DNA of 64,000 nt from Pseudonocardia sp. MH-G8 (lineage in GTDB: Bacteria; Actinomycetota; Actinomycetes; Mycobacteriales; Pseudonocardiaceae): positions 496,001 to 560,000 of the forward strand of contig NZ_NKYF01000002.1 in NCBI RefSeq assembly GCF_002262885.1, given 5' to 3'. Under the pieces are notes generated by a model, which saw only the letters and a program-made list of their open reading frames with translations, made no database searches and was not told where the DNA came from. This document shows positions 8,568 to 17,082 of the stretch, in pieces (position 1 is the first letter of the stretch; each line of letters begins with the position of its first letter). The position numbers were made by a program, and so were the translations under genes.

Positions 8568-8850
8568 CACGAGCTCGGGCCACTTCACGCGCTGGCTCCA
8601 TGCGCCACGGCGCAGTGCCCTCCCCTGCACGCCCGTGAAGACCAAGGCATCCTCCGCCGGCTCGACGAACTCGGCCAGGTGCTCGACGAGGTCGGGCCGG
8701 ACGGCCGCCGGCACTTGCGATTTCCCGCACGCCGGTCCGGGACTTCGGCGGCCCGACGACGATGCCGCGCCCGATCATCTCTGTGCGCGCGAACGCGATG
8801 CGCACCGTGCTGCCGTCCGGGGCGATGTCGCGCCGGCCCCGCTCCCACCG
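8568..8850 (-). pseudogene. Tyrosine integrase remnant (frameshifted)
   Basis: Two reading frames carry successive pieces of a phage/ICE-type tyrosine recombinase. The first (8850 to about 8715) reads RWERGRRDIAPDGS and then RGIVVGPPKSRTGVREIA, typical of the segment before the catalytic core. The second (from about 8714) reads AAVRPDLVEHLAEF and ALVFTGVQGRALRRG, typical of the next segment. A frameshift joins them. The C-terminal half with the catalytic His-X-X-Arg and Tyr is not recognisable. The remnant runs toward the 3' end of tRNA-Gly, the classic position of an integrase beside its attachment site. Confidence 0.7.
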
Positions 8851-9024
8851 ATAGACGCGACCTCATACCAAAGCCCGATCATCAGCGCGACCGCCGACGA
8901 GCACGACGAGAAGAACCCGGGCGCTGCCCGGACCCGGCACCGCTCAGAGATCAGGGGGAGCTGCGGTGCGGCAGCGATCTCCTCACGGCGCGCCAGAGCC
9001 AGCCGGGCCGCGAGGAGATCGCCA

Positions 9025-9486
9025 CTACCGAGGAAGGTTCCCGTCGCCACCGAGGTTGGCAACCATCCTCCGGAGCACGTTTACGCACGCGGCGTACTGC
9101 TCGGGAGCAATGCCGTCGTGGATCAGCGCGTGCGATAGGGCGTTTCGATCGCGCGCGCGGACCAGGCCTGCTTCTCCCGCCTCCGAGAGCGTCAGGGCTC
9201 CGTCCGAGGCTTCCGTCAACCAGGCGCGCGAGATGAGGTCGTCGAAGACGGGACCAAAGTCCACATCGGCGTCAGCGTAGGGAAGCAACTTCTCTGCCAG
9301 CCGACCGCGGTCCCAGGTGCCTGGTGCACCGGAAACGTGGTTGAGCGTCCACCAATGAGGTTGCGTGAGCTGTTCCTCGCCGAGAGAAGCCCGGATGCGG
9401 TCCGTTACGGCTCGGTAAACAACGCCGCTCCAGTAGCCAATTGGCTGAGCGGCGAGTTCTTCTGTGCTGTATTTGTGCATGACCAC
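9025..9486 (-). CDS. MarR-like winged-helix regulator
   Basis: The 153-residue protein has the all-helical plus wing layout of MarR proteins: PIGYWSGVVYRAVTDRIRASL at the N-terminus, a central DNA-binding region (PHWWTLNHVSG through FDDLISRAWLTEASDGALTLSEAG) and a C-terminal dimer helix. The start is taken as GTG at 9486 because GAAGGAG lies eight bases upstream; an ATG two codons later has poorer spacing. It sits inside the decayed mobile element but looks intact. No obvious target gene is adjacent, so its function is undefined. Confidence 0.65.
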   Translation of the reverse strand: MVMHKYSTEELAAQPIGYWSGVVYRAVTDRIRASLGEEQLTQPHWWTLNHVSGAPGTWDRGRLAEKLLPYADADVDFGPVFDDLISRAWLTEASDGALTLSEAGEAGLVRARDRNALSHALIHDGIAPEQYAACVNVLRRMVANLGGDGNLPR

Positions 9487-9946
9487 GGCGTGAGCTCCTT
9501 CGTGAGGTGGGTGCCATGACCACGTTAGAAGCTCAACTTAGGTTGAGGTCAAGCAGAACTCGCGCAGACGGTGCTGACTAGCCTCCTTCGCAGGTCAAGG
9601 CAACCTTAAGCCCGCTCGCCCTGCGATGATGATCTTCAGCATTCTCAGTCGTAGTCTCATTCGCTCCGGTCCGGCTCAGTCCGGTGGCAGTCGTCGGGAA
9701 GCAGCGTCCCAGGTCGAGACTCATACAGCTTCCAGCAGACACTCATCGGCAGACCTCGAAAGCGTGGGAGTCTTCCGCACGAGACGCCAACAGCCGCGCC
9801 GGTGGTGCTCGCGCCGGTCCGCGCCGCCCTCTGGCCATGTCTCGCACACCCGCTGTATGGAGGTGCCGGGGGACAGACTCGGTACAAATGAGCGCCGAGT
9901 CCACCGGCGTCGGCGCCGTGGCGAGCCGATCAGCCGAAGCGAGTCC
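9487..9946. other. 460 bases without a recognisable gene
   Basis: This stretch between two minus-strand genes has open frames on both strands, but none has protein-like composition, a ribosome binding site or a recognisable family motif. It lies within the mobile-element remnant and is probably decayed coding DNA. Confidence 0.5.
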
Positions 9947-10495
9947 TCACATCTCGATCCTGTCCGCAGTGCGCAGCATTCGGAGTTGGCCGATCTCGGC
10001 GACGTTCTTCATGAGCTCGGCGTTGGCCCAGGCGAGGGTGTCCCCGATCGAGTGGCCTGAGTCGGGTGGCCACGGGAACGGGGCGGGGGCGTCGAGCGCG
10101 TTCGTGTTGTTGCCGAGGTCGCCGAGCAGGGTGCGCCAGTCATCGGCAAGTCCGCGCAGCCACTCGATTGTCCCGGTGGCGGATCCGGGCCAGGGCACGT
10201 CCTCGCGGCGCGGCGGATCGAGGCCGCGTAGGTGGTCACGCGTGGTCGTCCACCACCACCCGAGGTGCCAACTCACCCATGCGCCGGTCAGTGCCGGCAC
10301 GGGATCGGGTTCGCGGCCGGCCTCGTCGAGGTCCCAGTCCGGGATCCAGCTGCCGTCTTCGCTGCGCCGGACGGTCCAGTGGTTGGTGGCGGGCTCCCAC
10401 AGCAAGTCGTCGTCAGTGAGCTGGCCGAGGTGCACCTCGGCCAGGGCCCACACGAGTTCGAACTGGTTGCGTAGGACGGTGAGGGTCTCGGTCAT
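9947..10495 (-). CDS. DinB-like superfamily protein (putative metal-dependent)
   Basis: The 182-residue protein resembles the DinB/YfiT four-helix-bundle family. It has an N-terminal LRNQFELVWALAEVHLGQLTDDDLLWEPATNHW segment and a central SWHLGWWWTTTRDHL, where the His residues could bind metal. A C-terminal SIGDTLAWANAELMKNVAEIG follows. Actinobacterial members often act in mycothiol- or bacillithiol-dependent transfer, or remain uncharacterised. The ATG at 10495 gives the family-standard length. The frame continues upstream into a different, unrelated remnant. Confidence 0.72.
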   Translation of the reverse strand: MTETLTVLRNQFELVWALAEVHLGQLTDDDLLWEPATNHWTVRRSEDGSWIPDWDLDEAGREPDPVPALTGAWVSWHLGWWWTTTRDHLRGLDPPRREDVPWPGSATGTIEWLRGLADDWRTLLGDLGNNTNALDAPAPFPWPPDSGHSIGDTLAWANAELMKNVAEIGQLRMLRTADRIEM

Positions 10496-10510
10496 CGGTG
10501 CTCGATCACC

Positions 10511-10702
10511 GTGGCCCACGAGTGGGGAATCGATGCCAAGGAGGCATCCTTCCCCGCCCTCGTGGTGCACGCACTGGAGGACGGCCTGGCCATCCAACGC
10601 GCCCTCGACCCGGACGCGGTCCCGGCAGATGCCGTGGTGGCTGCGACCGAACTGATCCTGCGCGGCGCATACCGGTCGAGCACCCGACAGCCAGAAGGCT
10701 GA
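10511..10702 (+). pseudogene. C-terminal fragment of a TetR-type regulator
   Basis: The 63 residues read like the ligand-domain end of a TetR protein: FPALVVHALEDGLAIQRALDP followed by DAVVAATELILRGA. No DNA-binding domain precedes it, since the upstream sequence belongs to the divergent DinB-like gene. It is best read as a truncated leftover. Confidence is limited by its short length. Confidence 0.45.
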
Positions 10703-10810
10703 CAGTGGACCGCCGCACCGGGAGCCTGGCTCCGGCAGCCCACCCGATACACATTCGGTACAGCTCCACTCTGCGACTGCCTGACACGACACGGCACCGG
10801 ACGAACGCCT

Positions 10811-10954
10811 CCGCCGCTGCTGTCGGTTGCGCTCGGCGAGGGCGAGTTCTCGTTCGGCGTGGTCGCGGTGGCCGAACCTGACTTGCAGGATGGCGCCGGA
10901 CGTCGTCGAGTACCGGTGGGACTTCGTGAGGAAGTGCCCTCGGAGGCCTCGCAT
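10811..10954 (-). pseudogene. Fragment of a RepSA-like plasmid replication initiator
   Basis: In one minus-strand frame the sequence reads RGLRGHFLTKSHRYSTTSGA and then about 25 basic, helical residues (RDHAERELALAERNRQQRRRR). GHF-TK-RRYS-T-GA is a hallmark of replication initiators of pSAM2-type actinomycete integrative elements. Both ends of the protein are missing. Together with the integrase remnant it marks a former AICE. Confidence 0.5.
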
Positions 10955-11079
10955 GGGCGGAGGTCGCGCTGGGTTTCCCCACGCGAGGCGCATCGGCTCG
11001 CCGTCGAGCACCACGTCAGCGCGACCGTGACAGCCGGCGCTCGCCGCGGCGACGGGGAGTGCGGGTAGCGCCGCGGGTT

Positions 11080-11652
11080 TCACCGCGCGGTCTCGCCGCC
11101 GGCTGGGGTCAGGATTCGTTTGTCGCGCACGCGTTCCGGCCAGATGCCGTAGGCGATCACCCACCCCATGAGTTTGCCGACGAGACCGGCACCTGCCCCG
11201 GCACCATCGTCGGTTCCCATATCAGTCCCGGCCGTCCCACCGTTGAGGTCGACCCGCAGCGCGGCGCGTTGCAGCAGCTGAATCGTGGTCGTGGGCAGTG
11301 TTCTGCGCCGCTGGACCGCCGCCAGGGCCGATCGGGGTACTGGGATCCCTTCGCGCTGGCACCGGAGCAATGGCTCGACAAGGGTGTTCGCCGCGGCGAC
11401 CGCGTCCTGCACGGCGAGGTTCACCCCGACTCCGCCAACGGGCGACACACAGTGCGCGGCGTCCCCGATGACCAGCATGCCCGGCACGTGCCAGCGGCGC
11501 AGCCGATCGACCCGCACGTCAAGGAAGCTGAGCGCGTCGACGGACTCGATCTCGCCGACCCGGTCGGCGAGGAACGGAGCAAGCCGCACGACTTTGTCGC
11601 GGAACGCGTCTATACCCGCGGCACGCAACGCCCGGATCCCGTCACCTTTGAG
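11080..11652 (-). pseudogene. C-terminal half of a FAD-dependent monooxygenase
   Basis: The frame ends at 11080 and carries the second FAD motif of the PheA/TfdB hydroxylase family: MLVIGDAAHCVSPVGGVG followed by NLAVQDAVAAANTL. It is preceded by FRDKVVRLAPFLADRV. The N-terminal Rossmann dinucleotide-binding half is absent. The similarity begins around 11652 where an unrelated hydrolase fragment ends, so a deletion or recombination has removed about 200 residues. About 190 of the expected 400 residues remain. Confidence 0.75.
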
Positions 11653-11860
11653 GATCTCGATGGGCGCCCTCGCCGTCCAGCACCTCGAGGGCGGGGCTGC
11701 GCCCGTAACCCCGGCGGTCCACCAGCTCCAGCCGGTGCTCCGACGTCAGCGGGCGTTGCCGGGCGAACGCGGACGTCCCCCAGGTCGTCGAACCGTGGAC
11801 GAAGACCGCTCGGTCAGCACCCTCCGGACCGTCCCACACCGTCACGTGGATCTTCGGCAT
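11642..11860 (-). pseudogene. N-terminal fragment of an alpha/beta hydrolase
   Basis: The frame starts at ATG 11860 and reads like the start of an alpha/beta hydrolase: AVFVHGSTTWGTSAF (oxyanion HG motif) and HRLELVDRRGYGRSP (strand 4 and following loop). It stops after 72 codons at the junction with the monooxygenase fragment, before the nucleophile elbow. It is therefore a broken gene. Its 5' end overlaps the divergent methyltransferase leader. Confidence 0.65.
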
Positions 11861-11900
11861 GACCGCGAGGACAGGGTCGCCCCGGTGGCACCATGCCGAC

Positions 11901-12599
11901 GTGCCGACACCTCGCGACTACGACGCCGATCCGGAGCGGTACCGCCTCGGCATGCGTCTCGCGGCCGAGCACTCGCGCGCGGACCTGCAGATCCGGGTCG
12001 TCGAGCACCTGGTCAGTGCCGGTGCGCGCGTCGTGCTCGACGCCGGCTGCGGCGACGGAGCGCTCGCGGCGGCCGCGGCGGGCACCGCGCTGCGGGTCGT
12101 AGGGCTGGATGCCGCTGCACCGGCGCTCCGGGCCGCCGGCCGGCACGGCCCGGTCCTGCACGGCGACGTCACCGCCCTTCCCGTGCGCGACACGCGCGTG
12201 GACGCCGTCGTCAGCATCAACGTGCTCGATCACCTCGACCGGCCCGCGGTCGCGCTGCGGGAGGCGCACCGGGTTCTGCGCCCCAGCGGCCTGCTCGTCG
12301 CAGGCGCCGTGGCGCGTGCGGACTCGCCCGAGCTGGCTCCGTTCTGGCGTCCCGGGCGCACCCCCTTCGACGCGGAGGAGGCACCGGAGGTGGTGGCGGG
12401 GGTCTTCGGGCCCGTCACCACGGACGCGTGGGACGCGCCACTCGTCACGCTGCCCGACCGCGACGCGGTGCGCGACTACCTGCGGGCCCGGTTCGTCGCC
12501 GCGGACGAGGCCGAACGGCTGGCCGACGGAGTGGCCGCACGGGGCCCGCTGCCGCTACCGGTCACCAAGCGCGGTGCGCTCGTGCTCGCCAGCCGCTGA
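11901..12599 (+). CDS. SAM-dependent methyltransferase
   Basis: The 232-residue protein has motif I VVLDAGCGDGALAAAA, an acidic residue after strand 2 (VVGLDAAAP), INVLDHLDRPAVALREAHRVLRPSGLLVAG in the UbiE/Methyltransf_11 style, and a C-terminal cap (FVAADEAERLADGV). The substrate is unknown. The start is taken as the GTG at 11901 because the family similarity begins there; an in-frame ATG at 11859 would overlap the divergent hydrolase fragment. It is convergent with the P450 gene and lies at the right border of the decayed element. Confidence 0.8.
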   Translation: MPTPRDYDADPERYRLGMRLAAEHSRADLQIRVVEHLVSAGARVVLDAGCGDGALAAAAAGTALRVVGLDAAAPALRAAGRHGPVLHGDVTALPVRDTRVDAVVSINVLDHLDRPAVALREAHRVLRPSGLLVAGAVARADSPELAPFWRPGRTPFDAEEAPEVVAGVFGPVTTDAWDAPLVTLPDRDAVRDYLRARFVAADEAERLADGVAARGPLPLPVTKRGALVLASR

Positions 12600-12617
12600 G
12601 CGCACATCCCGCGGACC

Positions 12618-13790
12618 TCACCACGTGACCGGGAGCGACGCGGGTCCGTCGTCGAGGGGGTTGCCGGTCCACGGCACCTCCTCCGGGGGGCACGCGAGCG
12701 CGAGGCCGGACAGCCTGCGTGCCAGGGCGGCGAGGGCGGCGGCGAGCTCGATGCGGGCGAGCGAGGCTCCGATGCAGTGGTGCGGCCCGTGGCCGAATCC
12801 CACGTGCGGGTTGGGGTCGCGGTCCCGGTCGAACCGCTCCGGGTCGACGAAGCGCGCCGGGTCGTGGTTGGCCGCCTCGAGACGCACCAGCACCTGCTCG
12901 CCCGCCGCGATCGTCACGCCTGCGAGCTGCACCTCCTCGCGCGCCCAACGCGGGAAGGCCTCTCCGGAGAGCCCGATCTGCAGGCGCACCACCTCCTCGG
13001 CCGCCCGCGCGGCCGCACCGGGCTCGTCGAGACCCGCGAGACCACCGGCCGCCACGATCTTGACGATGCCGATGGAGAGCGCGTTCGCGACGGTCAGGTA
13101 GCCCCCGGCCACGAGTGCGAGCACCGTGGTGAGCAGCTCGCGGTCGTCGAGCCGACCGTCGTCGGTGTCGCGCACCGCGATCAGGTGGCAGAGCAGGTCC
13201 TCGCCCGGTTCCGCCCGCTTCTCGGCGATCACGCCACCCAGGAAGCCGGCGAACTCCTCCCACGCCCGTTCGGCGTCAGAACCCGTGGCACCGGCCGTGA
13301 GGCCGGACACCGCATCCGTCCAGTGGTGGAACTTGCGGCGGTCCGCCACCCGGATCCCCAGCATGTGCTCGGTGACGCCGAGCGGCAGCGGTCGCGCGAC
13401 GGTGGCGACGAAATCGCTGCCCGGCCCGCGCCGCTCCAGGTCCTCGACGAGGTCCGCCGCGTGCTGCGCGACCCATGGTCGGAGACCCTCGACGGCGCGG
13501 GGGGTGAACGCTCGCGCCACCAGCCTGCGCAGGCGGGCGTGCGAGGGCCCGTCGGAGTGCAGCGACCCGGTGTCCGGCGAGCCCGGAGGCGTCATCAGGA
13601 ACCGCTCGTCGGAGAGGACCTGGCGGGCGGTCGCGGCGTCCACGACCGCCCACGCCGGCTCACCGGCCGGCGTCAGCACCCGCATCGCGGGAGCGACGGC
13701 GCGCAGCTCGGCGTAGGCGGGCGTCGGCCCGAACGCGACGGGCCGGTCGAGGAGAAGGGTGGGCGTGTCCACGAGCACCTCCGAGGTCAT
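12618..13790 (-). CDS. Cytochrome P450
   Basis: The 390-residue soluble P450 has the haem-binding loop FGHGPHHCIGASLAR with the Cys ligand, the ExxR pair in EEVVRLQ and a C-helix HARLRRLVARAFTP. The I helix reads LVAGGYLTVANALS instead of the usual AGxE/D-T-T, so the conserved acidic residue next to the Thr is missing. This may alter proton delivery or substrate choice. No ferredoxin gene is adjacent. A MarR regulator is divergently transcribed 55 bases away and probably controls it. The substrate is unknown. Confidence 0.92.
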   Translation of the reverse strand: MTSEVLVDTPTLLLDRPVAFGPTPAYAELRAVAPAMRVLTPAGEPAWAVVDAATARQVLSDERFLMTPPGSPDTGSLHSDGPSHARLRRLVARAFTPRAVEGLRPWVAQHAADLVEDLERRGPGSDFVATVARPLPLGVTEHMLGIRVADRRKFHHWTDAVSGLTAGATGSDAERAWEEFAGFLGGVIAEKRAEPGEDLLCHLIAVRDTDDGRLDDRELLTTVLALVAGGYLTVANALSIGIVKIVAAGGLAGLDEPGAAARAAEEVVRLQIGLSGEAFPRWAREEVQLAGVTIAAGEQVLVRLEAANHDPARFVDPERFDRDRDPNPHVGFGHGPHHCIGASLARIELAAALAALARRLSGLALACPPEEVPWTGNPLDDGPASLPVTW

Positions 13791-13795
13791 CGTCG

Positions 13796-13840
13796 CTAAA
13801 CTGAAGCTAGCACATAGTGAAGCTTATACATCATCTGGAG
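13796..13840. promoter_or_regulatory. P450/MarR divergent control region
   Basis: The 55-base gap is AT-richer than its surroundings and contains a direct repeat, TGAAGCTA at 13802 and TGAAGCTT at 13818, with 16-base spacing. This is a plausible site for the MarR-type repressor. A CTGGAG ribosome binding site precedes the ATG at 13846. Confidence 0.4.
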
Positions 13841-13845
13841 CGTTG

Positions 13846-14286
13846 ATGGGTGTCGACGAGGCGCTGAGCCGCACGCTGGAACTGGCCGTGCTCGTGAACG
13901 AGGACATGGAGCGCGGGCTGGCCGGCGACGGCCTGACCCGATCGCGCGCGCACCTGCTGTGGGAGCTGCACCAGCGCGGCCCGGTGCCGCAGCGCACGCT
14001 CGCCGAGGCGCTCGGCGTGACCGCCCGCAACATCACCGGGATCGTCGACGCGCTCGTCGAGACCGGGTTCGTGACGCGCGAGGCGCACCCGACCGACCGC
14101 AGGGCCACCCTCGTCACGCCGACCGCTCGAGGACGGGCCACCGCGGAGGCGATGGTCCGGGGCCGCCACGAGCTGGCCGACGCGCTGTTCGCGCACATGC
14201 CGCCCGTGCTGTTCGACTCCTACGTCGAGGCCCTCGAGGCGGTGCTGGCCCGGTTCAAGGAACTGAGCGGCTCCGGTAGCTGCTGA
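13846..14286 (+). CDS. MarR-family transcriptional regulator
   Basis: The 146-residue protein has a standard MarR fold. Helices are followed by the winged helix RTLAEALGVTARNITGIVDALVETG (recognition helix) and the wing FVTREAHPTDRRATLVTPTARG with the conserved D-R-R. It usually represses a divergent operon and is released by a small phenolic ligand. Here the divergent gene is the P450. The ATG at 13846 follows CTGGAG; an in-frame upstream extension would run into the P450 gene. Confidence 0.9.
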   Translation: MGVDEALSRTLELAVLVNEDMERGLAGDGLTRSRAHLLWELHQRGPVPQRTLAEALGVTARNITGIVDALVETGFVTREAHPTDRRATLVTPTARGRATAEAMVRGRHELADALFAHMPPVLFDSYVEALEAVLARFKELSGSGSC

Positions 14287-14300
14287 TCATCCACTCGTGG

Positions 14301-15494
14301 TCAGTCGGGCAGCAGCGGCACCGACACGCCCTGGTCACGGCCCAACAGGACGGCCCGGGTGACCGCGCTCGTGCCGAAGCGCTCGTGCACCGAGTCGAGA
14401 GCGGTGTCGAGGGCGTCGGCGTCGCCTTCGTCGAACGGCAGCTCGAGCTGGACCACGGCGTCGTCGTCGAGGTTGCCCACCGCGATCCCGACCAGCGTGA
14501 GCCCGCGCTCCCGGATCAGCGGCCGCGCCCGGGCCACGAGCGCCCGGACCGCGGCGAGCACCTCGCCGGTGCCGGACGTCGGTTGCGCCAGGGAGTGGGA
14601 GCGCGACACGCGCGAATAGTCGGCGAAACGCAGCCGCACCACGACGGTGCGTCCCACCCGGTGGGCCCGGCGCATCCGCCGGGTGACCCGGTCGACGAGG
14701 CCCACGACCACCGCGTCGAGGAACTCGGGGGTGTGCGGCCCGCGCCCGATGGCCCGTTGCGAACCGATCGATCCCCGCCGGCGACTCACCACGACGTGGC
14801 GCGGGTCGCTACCCCGCGCGAGGGCGTGGAGGTGGCGCCCCAGCCCGCGCCCGAGCACCGAGACCAGCACCGACTCCGGCAGCGCCGCCACCTCGCCGAC
14901 GGTGCCGATGCCGTACTCGCGCAGCTTCGCCGCGGTGATCGCGCCGACACCCCAGAGCCGCTCGACCGCCAGCGGGTGCAGGAACGCCAGCTCCCCGTCG
15001 GGCGGCACGAGCAGCAGCCCGTCGGGCTTGGCGACACCGCTGGCGACCTTGGCCAGGAACTTCGTGCGCGCGACGCCCACCGTGATCGGCAGGCCCGCCC
15101 GCTCGCGCACCTCGCGGCGCAACCGCGTGGCGATCTCGACCGGAGCGCCCGCGATCCGCCGCAGGCCCCCCACGTCGAGGAACGCCTCGTCGATCGAGAG
15201 CCCTTCCACCAGCGGGGTCGTGTCGCGGAACACCTCGAAGACCACCTTGCTGGCCGTGGAGTACGCCGCCATCCGCGGCGGCACGACGACCGCCTGCGGG
15301 CACAGCGCCCGGGCCTGCCGCCCGCCCATCGCGGTGGCCACCCCGCACGCCTTCGCCTCGTAGCTGGCCGCGAGGACGACCCCGCCGCCGACGATCACGG
15401 GGCGCCCGCGCAGGCGGGGATCGTCGCGCTGCTCCACGGAGGCGTAGAACGCGTCGAGATCGGCGTGGAGGATGGACGCCTCGGACACGAACAC
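14301..15494 (-). CDS. dinB: DNA polymerase IV (Y-family translesion polymerase)
   Basis: The roughly 397-residue protein has the Y-family palm motifs ILHADLDAFYASVEQ (metal-binding Asp) and LSIDEAFLDVGG (catalytic Asp-Glu). A helix-hairpin-helix thumb (LWGVGAITAAKLREYGIGTVGEVA) and the little-finger domain follow (SIGSQRAIGRG). The C-terminus VQLELPFDEG contains a clamp-binding-like QLELPF motif. It copies past damaged bases in an error-prone way. The start is GTG at 15494, with GTG at 15488 as alternative; further upstream the frame overlaps the next gene. The spacing is compatible with cotranscription. Confidence 0.94.
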   Translation of the reverse strand: MFVSEASILHADLDAFYASVEQRDDPRLRGRPVIVGGGVVLAASYEAKACGVATAMGGRQARALCPQAVVVPPRMAAYSTASKVVFEVFRDTTPLVEGLSIDEAFLDVGGLRRIAGAPVEIATRLRREVRERAGLPITVGVARTKFLAKVASGVAKPDGLLLVPPDGELAFLHPLAVERLWGVGAITAAKLREYGIGTVGEVAALPESVLVSVLGRGLGRHLHALARGSDPRHVVVSRRRGSIGSQRAIGRGPHTPEFLDAVVVGLVDRVTRRMRRAHRVGRTVVVRLRFADYSRVSRSHSLAQPTSGTGEVLAAVRALVARARPLIRERGLTLVGIAVGNLDDDAVVQLELPFDEGDADALDTALDSVHERFGTSAVTRAVLLGRDQGVSVPLLPD

Positions 15495-15520
15495 ATGTTC
15501 GCATCCGACCCCGACAACCG

Positions 15521-15877
15521 TCACCCGTCGGGAGGGGCGTCGAACGCCTTCCGGACCCGGACCGGCGCCTTCGCCCGCCACGCCTCCTCGATGAGCTCCA
15601 CCAGCTGGTCGCGGGCAACCGCCTCGAGGTCGACGAGGATCGCCCCGTAGCCCTCGTAGTGCGGTGTCGTGTAGAACGCCGGGTCACCGGAGGCCAGCAA
15701 CGCCTCCTTCTCGTCCAGCTGACACATCAGCACGAGCCCGCCCTCGGCCTCACTGCGCAACCGCGCGAAGCCCTTGCCCTTCACCTTCAGCGCGGGGGTG
15801 CCGTAGGAGGTCGACTCCTCGACCTCCGGCAGCCTGCGGGCGATCGCCACCACGTCCTGCCACTCCATGACGGCCAT
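15521..15877 (-). CDS. MmcQ/YjbR family protein
   Basis: The 118-residue protein has the YjbR-like fold pattern: VVAIARRLPEVEESTSYGTPALKVKGKGFARL at the N-terminus and LLASGDPAFYTTPHYEGYGAILVDL near the end. The family folds like a double-wing DNA-binding domain, but its biological role is undefined. An in-frame ATG at 15868 (residue 4) is an alternative start. It is on the same strand as dinB, 26 bases upstream of it. Confidence 0.85.
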   Translation of the reverse strand: MAVMEWQDVVAIARRLPEVEESTSYGTPALKVKGKGFARLRSEAEGGLVLMCQLDEKEALLASGDPAFYTTPHYEGYGAILVDLEAVARDQLVELIEEAWRAKAPVRVRKAFDAPPDG

Positions 15878-15921
15878 CGTGGACCCCCGCGCGCCGCCTC
15901 GTCATGAAGGAACCGGAGCCA

Positions 15922-16752
15922 CTAGCGCGTGCGTCGGGGTCGTAGGGGCGGAGCCTTCGCGATCACCACCGTGCCGGCGAGCGCTGCGGCGAGACCGAGC
16001 GCCAGCACCCACCCCCAGCCGGGCCGGACCGGGTCCCCGAGCAACCAGATCCCGACCATGCCGGGCACGAGCACCTCGGTGACCGTGAAGACGGCCGTGA
16101 CCGCTCCGACGTCGCCCCGGCCGAGAGCCGCGGTGTAGCCCACCATGCCGAACAGCCAGAACCCGATCACGAGGTACGTGGACGGCTGGCCGAGCAGCAG
16201 CGCGAGGTCGAAGCCCTCCCCGGTCTGCACGTGCGCGGCCCGGACGGAGACGGCGCCACCGCCGAAGCCGAGACCCGAGACCACCGCGAGCGGCCACGCG
16301 TGCTTGCCCTGCCGCAGCACGAGCACCGCCACACCGAGCAGGAGCACCGACACCAGCAGCACCACGTCGACGCCGGGACGGTGCAGCGGCGGCTGCTCGT
16401 TACCCGCGCTGGCGGCCACCAGCACGAGGCCCGCGAGGCACCCCGCGACGGCCAGCCGGGTGGTGACCGGCAGCCGGGCGCCGATCATCCGGGCGCCGAC
16501 CAGCGCGGTGAGCGCGATCGTGCCTCCGATGACGGCCTGCACGGCGAACACGGGCAACACCCGCAGCGCCATGACCGTGCAGCCCCACGCGACGAGGTCC
16601 ACGAGCATCCCGCCGAGGTACCGCGGCTGCACGATCGCGGGCCGCGCGCGCGTGGCCCGCCGAGCGCCATGGGCCTGTAGCAGCGCGCCGCAGCTGTTGA
16701 GGACCATCGCCACGGCGGCGAACAGGATCCCCACCAGCACGGCGTTCAGCAT
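15922..16752 (-). CDS. DMT/EamA-like integral membrane protein
   Basis: The 276-residue protein has about nine to ten hydrophobic helices, for example LVGILFAAVAMVLNSCGALLQ and YLVIGFWLFGMVGYTAALG. The two halves look like related five-helix repeats, as in drug/metabolite transporter proteins. The C-terminal EVLVPGMVGIWLLGDPVRPG is a typical EamA end (E-x-x-P-x-x-A/G). Its cargo is unknown. It forms a same-strand run with the small membrane protein upstream. Confidence 0.8.
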   Translation of the reverse strand: MLNAVLVGILFAAVAMVLNSCGALLQAHGARRATRARPAIVQPRYLGGMLVDLVAWGCTVMALRVLPVFAVQAVIGGTIALTALVGARMIGARLPVTTRLAVAGCLAGLVLVAASAGNEQPPLHRPGVDVVLLVSVLLLGVAVLVLRQGKHAWPLAVVSGLGFGGGAVSVRAAHVQTGEGFDLALLLGQPSTYLVIGFWLFGMVGYTAALGRGDVGAVTAVFTVTEVLVPGMVGIWLLGDPVRPGWGWVLALGLAAALAGTVVIAKAPPLRPRRTR

Positions 16753-16788
16753 GCCCCACGGCCGAGCGCACCGCGCAGGTCGGTGGGG

Positions 16789-17070
16789 TCAGCTCTGCTG
16801 CCGCTGCTTCGAGAGGTCGAAGAACCCGCTCATCAGGCCGCCGGGCAGCGCCGCCTCCGGGTCCCACCGGGCCGCGCGGTGCGCCTGCAACTTGCGCCGC
16901 GGGGCCTCCGACGCGCGCACGAAGACCAGGACCGCTGTGGTGCCCACCACGGCGGGCGCCCCGATCAACAGCACCGGCCACCCGAAGTAGCCGTAAGCCA
17001 TCACGACGGCCACCAGCTCCATGGCCACGACCATCGCCCCCAACCGCACCACAGCGGTACTCCCCTTCAC
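16789..17070 (-). CDS. Small two-helix membrane protein
   Basis: The 93-residue protein has two hydrophobic segments (VVRLGAMVVAMELVAVVMAYGYF and VLLIGAPAVVGTTAVLVFV). A basic cytoplasmic tail follows and ends SGFFDLSKQRQQS. I recognise no family. It lies 12 bases after the end of the Hsp70-like gene on the same strand, so it may belong to that transcript. Confidence 0.6.
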   Translation of the reverse strand: MKGSTAVVRLGAMVVAMELVAVVMAYGYFGWPVLLIGAPAVVGTTAVLVFVRASEAPRRKLQAHRAARWDPEAALPGGLMSGFFDLSKQRQQS

Positions 17071-17082
17071 ATACTCGCGCCG

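Noticed and set aside
10506..10982. Minus-strand frame of 158 codons in the mobile remnant
   Set aside because: Pro/Arg-rich with no motif, overlapping the better supported TetR and RepSA-like fragments.
15495..15581. Longer dinB start that would overlap the YjbR-like gene
   Set aside because: The extra residues have no similarity to the family, and the neighbour's coding sequence occupies that DNA.
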